DNA of 64,000 nucleotides from JAXGPL01 sp040766985. GTDB taxonomy: Bacteria > Bacillota > Sulfobacillia > JAUYEG01. Both the position numbers and the translations under genes were made by a program. Of the stretch, positions 27,453-36,386 are shown piece after piece. The notes under the pieces were generated by a model. That model was given only the letters and a program-made list of their open reading frames with translations, made no database searches and was not told the DNA's origin. The first letter of the stretch is position 1. Every line of letters begins with the position of its first letter. The stretch is taken from positions 1-64,000 of the forward strand of contig JAXGPL010000007.1 in NCBI GenBank assembly GCA_040766985.1, written 5' to 3'.

Positions 27453-28157
27453 TTGGTAATCTTGCTGCGCCACACGCCGGACCCTGAATTGACCGTCGCT
27501 CTGGCGGCCCGGGTCTGCTATTCGCCACTTTCCGTGGGTGAGCTCGAGGACCAGCTCACCGACGACGAAGTCGGCCGGTTGATCCGGCAGTTGCTCTCAT
27601 CCGGCCACACCTCGCCGTTCGAGCATGCCAGTTTCACCTTCGGCATTGAGGGCAGCCGAGCCGCGCTCAACCAGTTGGTGCGGCACCGCATTGCTTCGTA
27701 CTCGCAGCAGTCGCAGCGGTACGTACAGCTCGATCACTTCGATTGCGTTATGCCGCCGGGCGTTGCGGAGTCGCCGGAGGCCAGGGCGATTTTCGAGCGG
27801 GCGAGGGACGAGAGCCACCGGGCATATGGCCAATTGATATCATTAGGAATCAATAAAGAGGACGCGCGGTATATATTGCCCGTGGGGGCTCTGTCCCGAA
27901 TCGTAGCGACATTCAACGCCCGAAGCCTGCACAACCTCTTCGCCCTCCGTTGCTGCGAGCGCGCGCAGTGGGAGATCAGGGGCATTGCCCAGCAGATGCT
28001 GGCACAGGTTCGCGGCGTGGCTCCGCGGTTGTTCGCCAAGGCGGGTCCCTCATGTGAAACCCACGGCACCTGCCCCGAAGGCAAGATGACGTGCGGCAAG
28101 CTCGCCCGGCTCAAGGCGGAGGCCAGGGCGGCCAAGAAGGAGGACCCAGGCCGCTGA
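27453..28157 (+). CDS. thyX: Flavin-dependent thymidylate synthase ThyX
   Basis: 234 residues. The ThyX signature RHRIASYSQQSQRY (RHRxxSxxxxSxR) lies near residue 77. The enzyme methylates dUMP with methylene-tetrahydrofolate and FAD. Upstream HTSPFEHASF contributes to the flavin site. The C-terminal extension carries four cysteines (CETHGTC and others), seen in some clostridial members. The TTG start follows GGAGG by 8 bases. rlmB begins one base after the stop. Confidence 0.95.
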   Translation: MVILLRHTPDPELTVALAARVCYSPLSVGELEDQLTDDEVGRLIRQLLSSGHTSPFEHASFTFGIEGSRAALNQLVRHRIASYSQQSQRYVQLDHFDCVMPPGVAESPEARAIFERARDESHRAYGQLISLGINKEDARYILPVGALSRIVATFNARSLHNLFALRCCERAQWEIRGIAQQMLAQVRGVAPRLFAKAGPSCETHGTCPEGKMTCGKLARLKAEARAAKKEDPGR

Positions 28158-28158
28158 G

Positions 28159-28917
28159 ATGGCTGACAAGGTCTTCGGCAAGCACGCCGTGTCCGCCGTG
28201 CTGGCAGGCACGCGCAAGGTTCATCGCCTCTACCTGCTTGAAGGCACGGGCGGCGCTCAGGTCGCCGAACTCCTTGCCCTCGCCCGCACAAAGGGCGTCG
28301 CGGTCAATTACGTCCCGCGCAGCTGGCTCGACAAACAGGCGGCCGGCGCCGTACACCAGGGCGTCATGGCCGAAGCCAGTGAGGTCAAGTACTGGGACCT
28401 GAGCGATCTCGTCGCGGCAATCCCCTCCGGCCAAACCCCCTTCCTCATCGCGCTCGACCAGGTCCAGGACCCGCACAACCTCGGCGCGATCATCCGCACG
28501 GCCGCGGCCGTCGGTGCGCACGGCGTGGTCATCCCCGAGCGGCGCGCGGCGTCGCTTTCCGGCGGCACGATGAAGGCGTCGGCGGGGGTGGCGGAGTGGT
28601 TTCCAGTGGCGCGGGTCGTCAACCTGCCGCGTGCCATTGATGAGCTCAAGAAGCAGGGTTTCTGGGCCGTGGGTGCGGACGGTGACGCGCCCGACTCGTA
28701 TTGGCAAACCGACTTCGCCCGCCCGCTCGTACTCGTCGTCGGCGGCGAGGACCGCGGCCTCGGAAGGCTCGTGCGTGAGAAGTGCGACATGCTAGCGCGC
28801 CTGCCGATGCAGCCGGCCGTGCAGTCGCTCAATGCCTCCGTAGCGGCGGCTGTGATGGCCTACGAGGTGCTCAGACAACGTGGTGGCGTGGTTTTGCGCG
28901 ATGCGGACGCGCCTTGA
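28159..28917 (+). CDS. rlmB: 23S rRNA (guanosine-2'-O-)-methyltransferase RlmB
   Basis: A 252-residue SPOUT-class TrmH-family methyltransferase. The N-terminal substrate-binding domain (KVFGKHAVSAVLAG) precedes the knotted SAM domain with the three motifs VQDPHNLGAIIRTAAA, VVGGEDRGLGRLVREKCD and MQPAVQSLNASVAAAV. It is coupled to thyX in the standard order before sigH. The sigH promoter overlaps its last codons. Confidence 0.94.
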   Translation: MADKVFGKHAVSAVLAGTRKVHRLYLLEGTGGAQVAELLALARTKGVAVNYVPRSWLDKQAAGAVHQGVMAEASEVKYWDLSDLVAAIPSGQTPFLIALDQVQDPHNLGAIIRTAAAVGAHGVVIPERRAASLSGGTMKASAGVAEWFPVARVVNLPRAIDELKKQGFWAVGADGDAPDSYWQTDFARPLVLVVGGEDRGLGRLVREKCDMLARLPMQPAVQSLNASVAAAVMAYEVLRQRGGVVLRDADAP

Positions 28918-28942
28918 CGAAATCGAAGCTCGTCCCTATAAT
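28914..28942 (+). promoter_or_regulatory. SigA promoter of sigH
   Basis: TTGACG at 28914-28919, 17-base spacer, TATAAT at 28937-28942. It overlaps the end of rlmB and leaves a leader of about 200 bases before sigH, in which no known riboswitch was recognised. Confidence 0.8.
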
Positions 28943-29155
28943 GATGACATAAGATATCGGGCTAAAGCTGGGATTTCGAATCCGCAACCAAGCCTGTGCA
29001 GCAGCTCTCCAGCATAGTACAGCAACCTTTCGTCGCGCGCCGGCGCTGATTTCGGCCTTTCTATAGACGTGCCCCGCGCCGGACGGCCCAGGCCCGACAC
29101 ATATACAGACAAGACATAGCATCATACGTCACAGACAAGACGGGGGAGATGGATA

Positions 29156-29845
29156 GTGGCGGTTAGTCCGCAACGCGAGCACCACCACTACGAGACAATG
29201 GACGACGAGGACATTGTCGATCTCGCCAGGGACGGCTCGGATGTAGCATCCGAGTTCCTCATCATCAAGTACAAGAATTTCGTTCGCGCCAAGGCACGTT
29301 CGTATTTCTTGATCGGGGCCGACCGGGAGGACATCATCCAGGAAGGCATGATTGGGCTTTACAAGGCGATCCGGGATTTCCGGAGCGACAAGTTGTCTTC
29401 ATTCCGTGCCTTTGCCGAGCTATGCATCACCCGGCAGATTATTACGGCGATCAAGACGGCGACTAGGCAGAAGCACATTCCGCTGAACTCGTACGTCTCG
29501 CTCAATAAGCCCATCTACGATGAGGATTCGGATCGGACGCTGCTGGATGTGATCTCAGGGGCCAAAGTCAGCGACCCGGAAGAGCTGATCATCAGCCGCG
29601 AGGAATTCGGCGATATCGAGAGCAAGATGGGTGAGATCCTGTCCGATCTCGAGTGGCGAGTACTGATGGCGTACCTGGACGGCAAGTCGTACCAGGAGAT
29701 CGCCAATGAACTCGGCCGGCACGTCAAGTCGATCGACAACGCGCTGCAGCGGGTCAAGAGGAAGCTCGAACGGTACCTCGACGACCGCGAGGAAGGGCCG
29801 TTCAAGGTCGCCCGGACGGAGAAGGGCGCGAAGGCGGTCAACTAG
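29156..29845 (+). CDS. sigH: RNA polymerase sigma-H factor
   Basis: A 229-residue sigma-70-type factor of the SigH (Spo0H) group, used for transition-state and sporulation genes. Region 2 includes FLIIKYKNFVRAKARSYFL and DIIQEGMIGLYKAIRDF, and region 4 GKSYQEIANELGRHVKSIDNALQRVKRKL. The GTG start follows GGGGGAG. In this group the gene is normally followed by tRNAs, rpmG, secE and nusG; here a mobile region follows instead. Confidence 0.95.
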   Translation: MAVSPQREHHHYETMDDEDIVDLARDGSDVASEFLIIKYKNFVRAKARSYFLIGADREDIIQEGMIGLYKAIRDFRSDKLSSFRAFAELCITRQIITAIKTATRQKHIPLNSYVSLNKPIYDEDSDRTLLDVISGAKVSDPEELIISREEFGDIESKMGEILSDLEWRVLMAYLDGKSYQEIANELGRHVKSIDNALQRVKRKLERYLDDREEGPFKVARTEKGAKAVN

Positions 29846-30215
29846 CGCGCGTGACGCGCAGGTCAAAATGGATCGGGGCGCCGCCGGCGGGGAGCTGGCG
29901 GCGCTTCCACATCTGCCGGGCTGTTGGGGGCGGTCGCTTAGGCGCCAGGGGCGACGGGTCCGCCGGTGGGCGATGGAGCCGCGCAGGCTGGTTGACAGCT
30001 AGGGAGCAGGGGAGGCTGGCTGGTTCAGCTGGGATGTGGCGTGCGGAGATGGCGCGCTGGCCGTCGGAAGCATGACGCAGGCATTGGCATCGCGAATGTC
30101 GCCGGGCGTCGGGCTTTCGGCGCCGACGACCGTATGCTATGCTAGGGCTGCTTGACGCGGCAGAGCGTGGGTTGCTAAGGTTTGCGGCGCAGAAGGACGC
30201 AGTCAACGTTGATAT
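29846..30215. other. Intergenic region between sigH and tRNA-Thr
   Basis: About 370 bases with no supported gene. A weak TTGACG at about 30151 followed by a poor -10 could serve the tRNA. Confidence 0.4.
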
Positions 30216-30291
30216 GCTAGCCTAGCTCAATCGGCAGAGCAGCTGATTTGTAATCAGCAGGTTGCGGGTTCGAGTCCCGCGGCTAGCTCCA
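30216..30291 (+). tRNA. tRNA-Thr(UGU)
   Basis: A complete cloverleaf: acceptor GCTAGCC/GGCTAGC, D-arm GCTC/GAGC, anticodon stem GCTGA/TCAGC with loop TTTGTAA (anticodon TGT), T-arm GCGGG-TTCGAGT-CCCGC, discriminator T and encoded CCA. A broken tyrosine recombinase begins 145 bases downstream, so the gene is a possible old integration site. Confidence 0.95.
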
Positions 30292-30300
30292 GAGACAAAT

Positions 30301-30343
30301 AACTCCCAGCTAGAGCTCCTATCGGGGGCGCCAGCTGGGAGTT
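30301..30343 (+). terminator. Hairpin after tRNA-Thr
   Basis: An 11-bp perfect stem (AACTCCCAGCT/AGCTGGGAGTT) around a GC-rich loop, starting 9 bases after the tRNA; tail CTGCTATTACT. Confidence 0.75.
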
Positions 30344-30435
30344 CTGCTATTACTGACATGCCCTCGGGACCTGCTAACTAGTTCTAAACCGGACTCGTTC
30401 AGCAACTTCAGGGATTGTGAAAGGGGTCAGCGGAG

Positions 30436-31394
30436 ATGAAGTTGTCTGAGGGGAAGGAGCAGTTCCTGTTGGACTGCAGGGCACGGAGGCTGACGGGCAG
30501 CACCGTGAGGTGTTACGACTACAACCTCCGAGCGTTCATTGGGGCAATCGGCGATATCGAGGTCGAGTCGGTAACCCCGACCGTAATAAGAGAGCATCTC
30601 GTATGGATGCGTAAGCAAGTCGAGCAAGACGGCACGCCCCACTACAGCGAATGCACCGTCCACCACAGGTATGTCGGGTTGCGCGCCTTCTTCAAGTGGA
30701 TGACGAGGGAGGAACTGCTTGAAGCCAATCCCATCGCCAAGGTGCGTGCGCCACGCTTTCAGGAGCCCGTGATCGAACCGCTGTCTCCAGAGCATCTGGC
30801 GGTGATCATCGAGGCGATAGGCGAAAGCAAGGATTTCGTCGCCAGCAGAAACCTGGCCATGTTCTACGTCATGCTGGATACGGGCGTACGCCGGACCGAG
30901 CTTGCGAGTATGCAGCTCACCGACCTAGACATGCAGACAAGACGGATTACGATTAGGGCCTCGTGAGCAAGAACGATCGGGAAAGGCGGGTCTTCGGTTC
31001 CACGACCTACCGCGCGCTCCGCAAGTACCTGATGCAGAGGAACAGGAAGGTGTTCGCCGGCGAACAGGCGCTCTGCTCGGAGAGCACGCGGAGCCCATCA
31101 CCAAGGAAGGGTGAGCATGTTCTTCCGAAACCTGCGGGAGCGCCTAGGACTGACCGGGGTCCGGATCTCACCTCACACGGTGCGCCACACCTTCGCCCAA
31201 GCCTACCTAAGACAGCATTCCGACTGCTTTGCGCTACAGGATATACTTGGCCACCGTACCGGCGATGACCAGGCGCTATGTGCGGCGCTTCTCTGAAGAT
31301 GTGGAGCGCCAGTACCGGTCGGCGCCGTCGCCGGTTGAGGAGACCTTGACGGCTATCAAGACGGTCGCGGGGCAGACCCGAGGCGGCCGCGTGA
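30436..31394 (+). pseudogene. Tyrosine recombinase (XerC/D-like integrase), broken by frameshifts
   Basis: The first frame (30436-30966) has the N-terminal SAM-like domain and the catalytic Arg region DTGVRRTELASMQL. A stop at 30964-30966 is a frame break, and KNDRERRVFGSTTYRALRKYL continues in the next frame. The HxxR box (SPHTVRHTFAQAYL) is near 31170 in another frame. The LGH box and the tyrosine segment MTRRYVRRFSEDVE again lie in different frames. At least three breaks occur, so no single product is made as sequenced. Location beside tRNA-Thr suggests the integrase of an old island. Confidence 0.8.
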
Positions 31395-31419
31395 AGAAGC
31401 AAGACAGATTCATGACAAA

Positions 31420-31447
31420 GGGAGGCCCGGGTTGGTCCGGGCCTCCC
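31420..31447 (+). terminator. Hairpin downstream of the broken integrase
   Basis: An 11-bp perfect stem GGGAGGCCCGG/CCGGGCCTCCC with a 6-base loop, followed by AAGTCGTTTCT. It probably marks the end of the integrase transcription unit; it could also terminate HNH gene transcription from the other side. Confidence 0.65.
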
Positions 31448-31530
31448 AAGTCGTTTCTAACAGGTCAGGTTGGGTTGGATCGACAGTTCCTTTGGCTCGC
31501 AAGTCGCTGAGCCCTGGTTCGATGGCTGAA

Positions 31531-32163
31531 CTAGGTACGAGACTGCTTCTGCATCTGGGCATGCAGCCGGCGGTGATCACCGTGCGAAATCAGCTGCAGG
31601 TTATTGATGTGATTATTCTGACGATTGCCATCGATGTGGTGCACGTCTTCGTTTGGATCCAGCAACCGGCCCAGATGTTCTTCCATGGCAAGGCGATGTT
31701 CGCGAACGTAGCCGCCGGCCTGGGCTGACGGATGGTCCGGGCAGAAGACCATCACATATCCATCTTCTGTCAGATAACGTCCGCCGGCCCAGTTTGGAGA
31801 GTCGGGTCCGAGGCCAGGTCTACCGTCCCGCAGGTCAACTGCGGAGTCCAGCAACACCTTGCGTACGGCTGCAGGCGGGGCCCGCAACTCTAGGGATATC
31901 GCGTATATCGAGCAGCCGGAGCTGTACATCTCAAGAACCTGTTCTTCGTCAAGTGGCCGCTCCGGCTCATCGTCAGCGTCGGCGGTGTCGCCGGAGAATC
32001 TGGGTATTCCATACCTGCGTCTGAGACGGCCAACGGCCACATTGTTGATCCCGAGGTGGAGACCAATGGCCACGTCCGTTCCGAGTTGCCGCTGTAGTGA
32101 CATTAGTTCATCAGGCCGGGTGTCATACTTGTACTCGCGTCTGCTGATGCTGCATTCCTCCAC
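31531..32163 (-). CDS. HNH endonuclease with helix-turn-helix segments (homing-type)
   Basis: About 210 residues. The C-terminal HNH nuclease core reads VHHIDGNRQNNHINNLQLI followed by HGDHRRLH. The N-terminal part contains two helix-turn-helix-like segments (GLHLGINNVAVGRLRRRYGIP and a second near CSIYAISLELRAPPAAVRKVL), as in free-standing homing or phage HNH enzymes. The start is uncertain: GTG 32163 or 32172, or ATG 32103, none with a strong binding site. IS21 element 1 begins about 90 bases upstream and may have removed its promoter or N-terminus. Confidence 0.72.
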   Translation of the reverse strand: MEECSISRREYKYDTRPDELMSLQRQLGTDVAIGLHLGINNVAVGRLRRRYGIPRFSGDTADADDEPERPLDEEQVLEMYSSGCSIYAISLELRAPPAAVRKVLLDSAVDLRDGRPGLGPDSPNWAGGRYLTEDGYVMVFCPDHPSAQAGGYVREHRLAMEEHLGRLLDPNEDVHHIDGNRQNNHINNLQLISHGDHRRLHAQMQKQSRT

Positions 32164-32255
32164 TGCACCCACAGGGCCGGTAACGCAAAGCAAGACCGGG
32201 CTACCGACTCCTTGGGGATGGCTTTCTGATAGGTGAACTCTGGGGTGGTGGCTAG

Positions 32256-32350
32256 TGCGTACATCGGCCCAAACCGTCCACTCAAATCGGAGCAAACCGT
32301 CCACTGAAATCGGACCAAATCGTCCACCGAAAACGGTGGAAACCGTCCAC
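32256..32350 (+). repeat. Left end of IS21 element 1 with four 23-bp-phased repeats
   Basis: The consensus AAAYCGTCCAC recurs with starts 23 bp apart, beginning 15 bp from the terminal TG. Confidence 0.85.
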
Positions 32351-32471
32351 CAATTAGGGACCACCTGAGGCGCTGGATAATCGCCATAGGAGCCTGGTGA
32401 GAGCTTCCTGAATCCCGACGGGATAACGTACGGGAGAGGGGACCGGGTTCGTGGCAAACCGGAGGTTATCC

Positions 32472-34007
32472 ATGCGCAAGATCAGAGAAGCACTACGCCT
32501 GCGGTTCGGGCACGGTCTTTCAATCCGCGAGACCGCACGCAGCCTGGGCATGTCCCATAGCACCGCACGCGAGTTGTTCAGCCGTGCCAACTCGGCCGGA
32601 GTCGGTTGGCCACTGGATCATAGTTTGGACGACCTGGCTCTGGAAGCGGCGCTTTACCCTCCTGTCGAGCCGGCAGGGACTCCTAGACCTGAGCCGGATG
32701 TGGAGTGGATACACAGGGAGCTCAAGCGCAAAGGGGTCACGCTGCAGCTCTTGTGGCTGGAGTACAAGCGGCAATACCCGGATGGCCTGCAGCTAACCCA
32801 GTTCTGCGAGCGTTACCGTAGATGGCGGCGAGGGTTGGACCTGGTGCTCCGCCAGAGCTACGTCTCCGGCGAGAAGCTGTTTGTGGACTTCGCGGGCCAG
32901 ACCGCACCCATCATCGACGCCCAAACCGGCGAGGTGCGCCAGGCTCAGATCTTCGTGGCGGTTCTGGGAGCGAGCAACTATACCTACGCGGAGGCTTGCC
33001 GGTCCCAGGAGATCGAGAACTGGGTCGGCGCCAACATCCGGGCCTTCGAGTACTTCGGTGGCACACCCCAGATCATCGTGCCGGACAATCTCAAGAGCGG
33101 AGTCCATCAAGCCGACCGGTATGAGCCAGATATCAACCCCACGTACCACGAAATGGCCGCCCACTACGGCGCCGTCATTATCCCTGCCCGCCGGCGCAAG
33201 CCGCGCGACAAGGCCAAGGTGGAGTCAGGGGTACGGGTGGTCGAGCAATGGATATTGGCTGCCTTGCGCAACCGCAGGTTCTTCAGCGAGGCCGAACTGA
33301 ACACAGCTATCGGCACGGCCCTGACGGAACTCAACAATCAGCCGTTTCAGAAGATCCCCGGCTGTCGAAGGTCGTTGTTCGAAAGCACCGACAGGCCTGC
33401 CCTAAAACCGTTGCCCGCGGAGCGTTACGAGGTAGGGCTCTGGGCCCGGCAACTGGCGGACCAGAGCTACCACGTGTTCTCAGAGGGCAACTACTACAGC
33501 GTCCCTTACACCCTTGCCGGCGAGGAGATCGAGATCAGACTGACTGCCGGCGCTGTGGAGTTGTTCAGCCACGGCCGGCGTGTTGCCAGCCATGTCCGCA
33601 AGTACGGCGCGCACCAGCCGGTAACCAATCCCGCGCACCGGTCTCCGGCCCATCAGAAGTACCTGGAGTGGACCCCTGAGCGTCTGGCCGCCTGGGCCCA
33701 GACGGTGGGACCGGCAACCCAGGAACTCTTCTCGCAGATCATGGTCTCCAGACGGCACATCGAACAGGCCAGCCGCACTTGTCTCGGGATTGCGCGGCTG
33801 CAGCCAGAGTATGGCCCTGAGCGTATTGAGGCGGCCGCTCTCCGGGCCGTCGCTGTCGGGGCCACCTCCTACAAGAGCATCAAGGCAATCCTGCAGCACA
33901 ACCTGGACCAACTGCCTATCGCTCCTGCTGTATCTCCAGGGCTCGGTGACCATGTCAATGTACGTGGGCCGGGCTACTACGCTACGCGGGAGGTCGCATC
34001 ATGCTGA
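32472..34007 (+). CDS. istA: IS21-family transposase IstA (element 1)
   Basis: A DDE transposase of about 511 residues. An N-terminal helix-turn-helix (LSIRETARSLGMSHSTARELF) binds the end repeats. The catalytic triad is visible as KLFVDFAGQ, IIVPDNLKSG and KAKVESGVRVVEQW. ATG 32472 lies 7 bases after GGAGG and is preferred to the GTG at 32451. The stop overlaps istB by a few bases, the normal IS21 arrangement. Confidence 0.93.
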   Translation: MRKIREALRLRFGHGLSIRETARSLGMSHSTARELFSRANSAGVGWPLDHSLDDLALEAALYPPVEPAGTPRPEPDVEWIHRELKRKGVTLQLLWLEYKRQYPDGLQLTQFCERYRRWRRGLDLVLRQSYVSGEKLFVDFAGQTAPIIDAQTGEVRQAQIFVAVLGASNYTYAEACRSQEIENWVGANIRAFEYFGGTPQIIVPDNLKSGVHQADRYEPDINPTYHEMAAHYGAVIIPARRRKPRDKAKVESGVRVVEQWILAALRNRRFFSEAELNTAIGTALTELNNQPFQKIPGCRRSLFESTDRPALKPLPAERYEVGLWARQLADQSYHVFSEGNYYSVPYTLAGEEIEIRLTAGAVELFSHGRRVASHVRKYGAHQPVTNPAHRSPAHQKYLEWTPERLAAWAQTVGPATQELFSQIMVSRRHIEQASRTCLGIARLQPEYGPERIEAAALRAVAVGATSYKSIKAILQHNLDQLPIAPAVSPGLGDHVNVRGPGYYATREVASC

Positions 34008-34756
34008 ATCACGAAACGGCCGAGCGCCTGCGGGAGATGAAGCTTTTGGGCATGGCCGACGGGTTTTTGGCCCAGCTACAGCAAGTTGAGTCGCAATCCA
34101 TTACGTTTGAGGAGCGATTCGGCCTGCTGGTCGATCAGGAACTGGCCTATCGCCACGACCGGCGTCTCAAACGTCTGCTCAGAGAAGCCAAGCTGAGGCA
34201 GTCGGCGTGTCTTGAGGATATCGACTACAGCCAACCCCGAGGGTTGGACCGGGCCCTAATCAGAACCCTTGGCACCGGCCTGTGGCTGAGAACCAACAAG
34301 AACGTCCTCATCACGGGACCGACTGGTGTCGGCAAGACCTATCTGGCCTGCGCCCTTGCCAATGCTGCCTGCCGGCAGGGCTTCCGCGCCAGGTACTACA
34401 GAGTCCCAAGACTACTCTCCGAATTGTCCATCGCCCGGGCCGACGGCACCTATACCAGGGATCTGGCGGCTCTAGCTCGGGTGGATCTGCTGGTACTGGA
34501 CGATTGGGGGCTAACGCCGCTCAACACCACGGAGGGACGCGAGATCTTGGAGGTCGTCGAGGACCGCTGTATGAACCGGTCCACCGTGATCGCCGGCCAA
34601 TTGCCGGTTGACAGCTGGCATGCCGCCATCGGTGATCCCTCGGTGGCGGACGCAATCCTGGACCGCCTGATTCACAACTCGTACCACATCACGCTACGGG
34701 GGGAATCGATGCGGAAGATCAAGAACTCGACGGCAGCAACCGAGGACAACAAGTAA
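34001..34756 (+). CDS. istB: IS21-family ATPase IstB (element 1)
   Basis: A 251-residue AAA+ helper that oligomerises on target DNA and activates IstA. Walker A is GPTGVGKTYLA near residue 104 and Walker B LLVLDDWGL near 165. The start ATG follows GGGAGG and overlaps istA. It differs clearly in sequence from the IstB of element 2. Confidence 0.93.
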   Translation: MLNHETAERLREMKLLGMADGFLAQLQQVESQSITFEERFGLLVDQELAYRHDRRLKRLLREAKLRQSACLEDIDYSQPRGLDRALIRTLGTGLWLRTNKNVLITGPTGVGKTYLACALANAACRQGFRARYYRVPRLLSELSIARADGTYTRDLAALARVDLLVLDDWGLTPLNTTEGREILEVVEDRCMNRSTVIAGQLPVDSWHAAIGDPSVADAILDRLIHNSYHITLRGESMRKIKNSTAATEDNK

Positions 34757-34789
34757 CACCAGCGCCTACCCGTTGGTCCCTTGTACTAA

Positions 34790-34860
34790 GTGGACGATTT
34801 CATCCGATTCGGGTGGACGGTTTCAACCGGAACGGGTGGACGATTTGGCCGGAATACGCA
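34790..34860 (-). repeat. Right end of IS21 element 1 with three 23-bp-phased repeats
   Basis: GTGGACGRTTT units start at 34790, 34813 and 34836, inverted relative to the left-end array. The terminal TACGCA at 34855-34860 pairs with the left TGCGTA. Confidence 0.85.
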
Positions 34861-34982
34861 GTAGAGCGAGTTGCCATGAGTACCCGCTCTGAACCATGAC
34901 TTCGGCTCACAGGGCAGTCCGTTGTCCAGCAAGTCATTGGTAGATGGACTGTCAGGTCCAAGTGCTGCTGGTCCTAGCGCTA

Positions 34983-35540
34983 TCATTGACGGTACGTTCC
35001 GCGGAGCTCCGGGTTCGTGCGCACGAAATAGCCGTTGCTCAATAGCCATTGCATGCCCAGTTGGGTTTTTATGCGTAGACCACACCAGCTCTTTAAGAAA
35101 CGGCAACCGTATGGGGTCTGCTGGTCAGCTTTTATGGAGTTGCCTACAGGCAATAAAGGAACTGATAGCCATTGAAGAGTTCTACGGGCCGCTGGGGTGC
35201 CCAGGAGGCAAGGGCCTCGTCGTGCTGATCTCCGGCGCCTAAGAATCCCTGCTTCCACAAGTCCTCGAATGGTGTAGATCTTCCGCTTCCCTGGTGTGAT
35301 AGGACGCCGTTGCCCGCCACCATGCCGTGGACAAAGCCGGGCATCGGCAACGCAGAAGCCCTTGCGCCTTTCAGTCTCAGCGTTCTCGTCGCCGTGAAAT
35401 AACAGTGAAAGATCACCGGCTTGCTTGGATCAAGCTGCCAGAGAACTGCCGATGGAGTCTTGTCGGGTGGATGAAAAGGGCATGGGAAGAGCTGCTTTAG
35501 GCCGGTCACACCAAGCCCTAAGTAATGATTCACGACAGCT
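34983..35540 (-). pseudogene. Decayed CHC2-type zinc-finger (primase-like) gene remnant
   Basis: Read on the minus strand, a remnant begins at the edge of IS21 element 2 with VVNHYLGLGVTGLKQLFPCPFHPPDKTPSAVLW, which resembles the CPFHxDKTPS core of CHC2 primase zinc fingers. The second Cys pair is lost in a frame break after IFHCY. Later segments (FLKSWCGLRIKTQLGMQWLL) lie in another frame. Two or more frameshifts are needed. Homologues known to me occur on clostridial plasmids and integrative elements; that link is from memory and tentative. Confidence 0.45.
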
Positions 35541-35612
35541 TGTTTTCGATAACGCAAATGTTGGCCACCGCGCTCGCGCAAAAGTTGACCACCCAGCGGT
35601 GCGGTCTGACTT

Positions 35613-36386
35613 CTAAGTAGCCTGTGTTTCCTCCTTCATCCGCCTCTGACTCTCCCTGAATCGATACGACTCTCCGTTGAACAACAGGATGTGCGCACGG
35701 TGCGTGAGCCGGTCCAGCAAGGCGCTAGTGAGCGTGGGATCACCGAACACCTCGGCCCACCGAGAGAACTCGAGGTTTGTCGTGATGATCACGGAGCCGC
35801 GCTCGTAGCGGTGGGCGCAGAACTGGAACAACAGCGGACCGCCCGGCCCCAGGCCAAGGTAGCCCAACTCGTCGATAATGACCAGATCAAACCGGTCGTA
35901 GGACCGTAGTAGCTTAGGTAGGCGGACCTCTGCCTGTGCCTGGAGCAGTTCTTGCGACAACTGCATCGCCGATATGAACCTGACCCGGTAACCGGACTGT
36001 ATTGCGTTGACACCGATGGCAATCGCGATATGCGACTTGCCGGTACCCGTAGGACCGACACAGACTACGTTCTCTCTGGCCTTGATGAACGCACCCTCAC
36101 CCAGTGTGAGCACTTTGGGCTTAGCCAAGCTGGGCAGAAGACCGAAGTCGAAGTCACTCAGGTTCTTTGTCCAGGGGAATCGAGCCTGGCGAAGCCGGTT
36201 TTCCAAAGCGCTATGGCGGCGTGACTCTGCCTCTTGAGCCAGGCAGGCCAGGAGGAAGCTGACATATGTTTGTCCGGTGGTCTCGGCCTCCCGTACCGTT
36301 GCTCGGAAACTACGTCGCAGCCCAGGCAGCTTGATTTCCCGGCAGTACATCTCTACTAGACCCTCTTGGGCTTCAGAGCTGGTCAT
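35613..36386 (-). CDS. istB: IS21-family ATPase IstB (element 2)
   Basis: 257 residues. Walker A GPTGTGKSHIAIAIG near residue 111, Walker B LVIIDELGYLGL near 172 and a sensor ITTNLEFSRW. It starts inside the last codons of istA (ATGA overlap at 36383-36386). Confidence 0.93.
   Translation of the reverse strand: MTSSEAQEGLVEMYCREIKLPGLRRSFRATVREAETTGQTYVSFLLACLAQEAESRRHSALENRLRQARFPWTKNLSDFDFGLLPSLAKPKVLTLGEGAFIKARENVVCVGPTGTGKSHIAIAIGVNAIQSGYRVRFISAMQLSQELLQAQAEVRLPKLLRSYDRFDLVIIDELGYLGLGPGGPLLFQFCAHRYERGSVIITTNLEFSRWAEVFGDPTLTSALLDRLTHRAHILLFNGESYRFRESQRRMKEETQAT

Larger units (their letters stand above)
32256..34860 (+). mobile_element. IS21-family insertion sequence 1 (complete)
   Basis: 2605 bp with ends TGCGTA...TACGCA in inverted orientation. 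Inside each end are phased transposase-binding repeats of the AAACCGTCCAC type at exact 23-bp spacing: four on the left (32271, 32294, 32317, 32340) and three inverted on the right (34790, 34813, 34836). It carries istA and istB. No clean target duplication was found (CTAG at left, GTAG at right). Both genes are intact, so it is potentially active. Confidence 0.88.

Noticed and set aside
32245..34870. Target-site duplication around IS21 element 1
   Set aside because: The flanking four bases are CTAG and GTAG; not identical, so no duplication is claimed.
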